Assembly (NCBI GenBank): GCA_017508135.1
Contig: JAFVZN010000020.1
Span: 1-62,866, forward strand
Reading direction: 5' to 3'
Source: Lentisphaeria bacterium
GTDB taxonomy: Bacteria > Verrucomicrobiota > Lentisphaeria > Victivallales > Victivallaceae
Length of the DNA stretch: 62,866 nt
In this document: in pieces, positions 59,986 to 62,866 of the stretch
Layout of the letters: every line of letters begins with the position of its first letter
Numbering within the stretch: the first letter of the stretch is position 1
The notes under the pieces: generated by a model
What the model was told of the DNA's origin: nothing
The model's input: the letters and a program-made list of their open reading frames with translations, nothing else
Database searches by the model: none
Position numbers and translations under genes: made by a program

Positions 59986-62706
59986 ATGAAACTTTATTGC
60001 GAAAGTTGCAAAAAGAAATTTACCATTGTTCCGGAGGAGGGGCAGGCAGAAACCGCCTGTACTCACTGCGGAGCAACGGTTCCGGTTCCGGCAGAAAGTG
60101 TCTGTCCCGGAGTAGTGTTGGGGGATTTTCAGATAAAGAGCTTTATCGCCAAAGGCGGCATGGGCGAAGTTTATCTTGCCCGGCAGTTGTCGCTTGACCG
60201 CGATGTGGCACTCAAAGTTTTACAGAACAAGCACTCCGGTGACAAAGAGTATGTCGAAAGCCTTTTCCGCGAAGCGCGGGCGGCGGCAAAAATCAATCAC
60301 CCCAATGTGGTGCAGGCGTATGCCATCGGCGAAGAAGACGGAATATTTTATTTTGCCATGGAATTGGTGCGCGGCGATACATTCAAAGAGATACTCAAAG
60401 CCCGCGGCGGAAAACTGGAATTCAAAGAGGCAGCCAAAGTTATCCGCGACATTGCCCGCGCGCTCTCTGTCGCCTGGAAAGAGCAGAAACTGGTTCACCA
60501 GGATATCAAGCCGGATAACATAATGCTCGATTCCAGCGGCTTTGCCAAACTTGCCGATTTGGGACTGGCAAAAAATTCCAACTCTATCCAGAATGATGAC
60601 GATTCCAACGAAGTTCTCGGAACGCCGCAATATATCAGCCCGGAACAGCTCACCGGTGTCCCGACCGATGTCCGCAGTGACATTTACAGTCTCGGAGCCA
60701 CCTTCTACCAGTTCGTCACCGGCCGCTTTGCTTATATTGCGGAAAACATCAACGACCTGCCCCGGCTCCATGTAGAAGGCAATCTTGAACCGCCTAAAAA
60801 CGTCAACCCGGAACTCCCCGATGCCATCAACGATATCATCGTCAAGATGATGGCACGTCAACCGGAGAACCGTTATCAGACCCCCGATGAGCTGATAACC
60901 GATCTGGAAAATTATATGCGTAATGCCGATGCTCCGGCACCGCAAGTTCAAGCCCCCGGCATCTCGCGCCCCGGAAAACCCGCTTCTCCCGGCGGAGTAC
61001 CGGCAATGCGGCTTGGAGCACCCAAACCTGCCGCGTCTTCCCGTCCGGTCCCCGGGATGGTGAAGCCCGGAGCAAAGCCGGCGGCAACTGCTGCCACCCC
61101 CGGATTGTCTTTGAACAAACAACCGGGTGTTCCGACAGCAGCTAAACCGGGACTTCCCGCTGCAGCCAGACCGGCAGTTCCGGCATCGCCTGCTGTTCCC
61201 AAACCGGCAACTCCGGCATCGCCTGCTGTTCCCAAACCGGCAACTCCGGCATCACCTGCTGTTCCCAAACCGGCAACTCCGGCATCGCCTGCTGTTCCCA
61301 AACCGGCAGTCCCGGCTGTGCCTAAACCGGTAACTCCGGCGGCACCGGCACCGGTCGCCGTTCCCAAACCGGTCGCCGCCCCCAAACCGGTCGCCGCCAC
61401 CGGCGATGTTTCAGTGAAAACCGCCGCAGACAACAGCAAACAGCCGGAAATCAAACAACCGGAAGTCAAAGCACCGAAAAACGGTGCTCCCAAAGTGAAA
61501 GGCGAAGATGCGACCGAAGAAAAGCGCACCGGTATTGTCGGCAGTATCTTTAAAAATTTCTTCCTTGTCATCGGTATTCTGTTGATACTGATCATCGCCT
61601 TCGTCGTCACAGTGGTCGTCTTGAAGAAGATGAATAAACTGCCCAAGTTCCTCACCCGCACGGAGCAGTTTATGAGCGATACGGCTGAAAAAGCCAAGGA
61701 TAAAGCGGTCGAACTCTCAAAAGCTCAGGAGGCGGAAGTTGTCATCGGAGAAAAGACAATCGTTACCCGTCCGGAATATTTGCAGAAAGTTGCAGAACTC
61801 ATCCAGCTCAGCAAGAGTGATGTTTCCGGCAAAACGCTTTTCCCGCAATTCGATGCCGCATATCCGATGCTTCGCGAGCCCCGCACTCCGGAAGAACAGG
61901 AGGCTTTGAACTGGCTGATGACGACCATTTGCGCCTCGGATGAAGAGTTGCGCTGTGTTCCCAGCCGCAATGAGCTGAGGGCAAAATACCGCAAGGCGCG
62001 GTTTAATGCCCGGGAAGCCATCCGCAAACAGAAAGCGGAAGAAGAACGCCGTATCCGCTTGCAGCGCCAGCAGGAGGAGGAGATAAAGAAAAAGAATGCT
62101 GAACTCGAAGTTCAACGCGCCGAAGCCGCCAAAGCTGCCCAGGTGCGCCTTGAGGAGTTCAAGAAAAACATTGCCGCCGAAGGCAGTAATGTCGCCGAAG
62201 CCGCGCTCAAGTCTGTTATTCAGAACAAGCCGGAACTCTTCGCCGAAGCCCGGACGGCTGCCAACAGCTTTATAAAATACTCCATCTGCGAAACGATGGA
62301 AGAAAAGAAGCTGCTCGACCGGTTGCAGACCTTTATCAAACTGCTCCCGGCAGAACTTAAGAAACTCAATCAGTACAAACAGCGTCTCGGAGCGATCTCT
62401 GCCCGCCACAACGTATATATCACCCTTGAGGATAGTGCGATGGCTCTGGTCCTGAGTATCCGTCCGGGGATCGTCACCTGCCAGCTGGATGATGGCGGCA
62501 AACGGACATTGATCGTTTCCGATCTGGAAGAGAAGTCCCGGACACTCTTCTGCACCAGCCTCAGCAAGCGATTCAAACAGCTCCCGGATGCGGCGTTTTA
62601 CATTCCGCTGCTCGATATGTTCATCGACGATATCGCGCTCAAGGCGATCCCCAAGGGATTCTGGAAGACCTATTGGGACTTTATCGCTCCCGCGGTCAAA
62701 AAGTAA
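59986..62706 (+). CDS. Membrane-bound Hanks-type Ser/Thr protein kinase
   Basis: A 906-residue kinase. Residues 5-28 form a zinc ribbon (CxxC pairs at 5/8 and 25/28). The kinase domain spans about 46-315, with the glycine loop (AKGGMGEVYLA), Lys77, catalytic loop HQDIKPDN (171-178) in which the usual Arg of HRD is Gln, ADLG in place of DFG, and GTPQYISPEQ. A Pro/Ala linker with 11-residue repeats (PASPAVPKPAT, four copies) follows. One membrane helix lies near 522-546. The outer part is a Lys/Glu-rich coiled coil (about 660-730) and a C-terminal domain. The target is unknown. GGAG lies 11 bases before the ATG. Confidence 0.85.
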   Translation: MKLYCESCKKKFTIVPEEGQAETACTHCGATVPVPAESVCPGVVLGDFQIKSFIAKGGMGEVYLARQLSLDRDVALKVLQNKHSGDKEYVESLFREARAAAKINHPNVVQAYAIGEEDGIFYFAMELVRGDTFKEILKARGGKLEFKEAAKVIRDIARALSVAWKEQKLVHQDIKPDNIMLDSSGFAKLADLGLAKNSNSIQNDDDSNEVLGTPQYISPEQLTGVPTDVRSDIYSLGATFYQFVTGRFAYIAENINDLPRLHVEGNLEPPKNVNPELPDAINDIIVKMMARQPENRYQTPDELITDLENYMRNADAPAPQVQAPGISRPGKPASPGGVPAMRLGAPKPAASSRPVPGMVKPGAKPAATAATPGLSLNKQPGVPTAAKPGLPAAARPAVPASPAVPKPATPASPAVPKPATPASPAVPKPATPASPAVPKPAVPAVPKPVTPAAPAPVAVPKPVAAPKPVAATGDVSVKTAADNSKQPEIKQPEVKAPKNGAPKVKGEDATEEKRTGIVGSIFKNFFLVIGILLILIIAFVVTVVVLKKMNKLPKFLTRTEQFMSDTAEKAKDKAVELSKAQEAEVVIGEKTIVTRPEYLQKVAELIQLSKSDVSGKTLFPQFDAAYPMLREPRTPEEQEALNWLMTTICASDEELRCVPSRNELRAKYRKARFNAREAIRKQKAEEERRIRLQRQQEEEIKKKNAELEVQRAEAAKAAQVRLEEFKKNIAAEGSNVAEAALKSVIQNKPELFAEARTAANSFIKYSICETMEEKKLLDRLQTFIKLLPAELKKLNQYKQRLGAISARHNVYITLEDSAMALVLSIRPGIVTCQLDDGGKRTLIVSDLEEKSRTLFCTSLSKRFKQLPDAAFYIPLLDMFIDDIALKAIPKGFWKTYWDFIAPAVKK
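61171..61302 (+). repeat. Four tandem 33-bp repeats inside the kinase gene
   Basis: Units at 61171-61203, 61204-61236, 61237-61269 and 61270-61302 are nearly identical and encode 11 residues each (Pro/Ala/Val/Lys/Thr/Ser). The run keeps frame, so copy-number change would only alter the linker length. Confidence 0.85.
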
Positions 62707-62866
62707 CCTTGAAATGCATCGCAACGGGGGCTGTTGCAAAACCTCGTCTTGGAATAGTGATGCGAGGCGGTTGCCGCCGAGCGCGCGCTCCTGGACGAAG
62801 CGAACCGCCGGTCAACAGCCGGCGGACGCGCTGAAGAAATTCAGCGCGGGCGGAGGAAGCCGAGCA
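62707..62866. other. Hairpin-rich non-coding end of the window
   Basis: After the kinase stop there is GGGGGCTGTTGCAAAAC (62726-62742). A compact run of hairpins follows: GGCGG/CCGCC (62766-62778), a palindrome GAGCGCGCGCTC (62779-62790), CCGCCGG/CCGGCGG (62805-62825) and a 9-bp stem with a GAAA tetraloop (62827-62848). No gene is seen. The stretch may be the start of a structured RNA or a mobile-element end that continues beyond the window. Confidence 0.4.

Overview
The window looks like a chromosomal segment of a PVC-superphylum bacterium, most probably Lentisphaerota (Victivallis-like). This is inferred from content, not from a marker gene. The main clues are a prepilin-type protein with the [16 protein letters not shown] head, several proteins ending in an H-x9-DG motif, an expanded set of secreted DUF4838 proteins, and an McsA/McsB pair. 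I see no rRNA, tRNA, CRISPR array, prophage or intact insertion sequence. Recognisable promoters follow a regular pattern of TTGnnn, exactly 17 bases, then TATATT, TATCTT or similar.

Layout. 1-383 is non-coding and holds a terminator and two opposed promoter-like sites. 384-5599 (minus) is a five-gene operon of exported proteins: an H-x9-DG lipoprotein, a 375-aa secreted protein, a 525-aa protein that looks like a fusion of the first two, a beta-helix protein and a flavin reductase. 5697-9367 (minus) carries a DEAD-box helicase and leuCD. A cation/proton antiporter lies divergent from leuC at 9540-10913. mcsA-mcsB (minus) fills 10964-12585. 12949-15384 encodes a CorA-like channel with a changed signature motif, a small membrane protein and an EamA-like transporter.

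15470-27540 is an uninterrupted plus-strand run of ten genes. It mixes sugar catabolism (aldolase/dehydrogenase fusion, PfkB kinase, PHP protein, mannitol-dehydrogenase-like protein) with housekeeping (lon, pyrF, der). 27708-43107 is the standout locus: a LacI regulator, a pseudopilin-like protein, four tandem DUF4838 paralogues, a sugar epimerase-like TIM barrel and a fifth, divergent DUF4838 protein. It runs from one promoter (27621-27649) to one strong terminator (43138-43167). I infer a LacI-controlled glycan-use operon in which secreted DUF4838 enzymes act with a pilin-like surface protein.

43108-43975 is a non-coding, GC-rich mosaic of short repeats and hairpins. 43976-48992 (minus) joins three TadE/TadG-like genes to holB and tmk. 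49159-52931 holds a stand-alone AICAR transformylase domain, a YfgM-like TPR protein, an rRNA/tRNA methyltransferase and a WecA-like transferase. 52921-53400 (minus) is a release-factor-like GGQ protein. 53511-58908 holds an SDR, an LA_2272-type repeat protein, a flavoprotein/old-yellow-enzyme pair and a Sua5-type protein. 58990-62706 holds a SurA-like chaperone and a membrane Ser/Thr kinase. The last 160 bases are rich in hairpins and run off the window.
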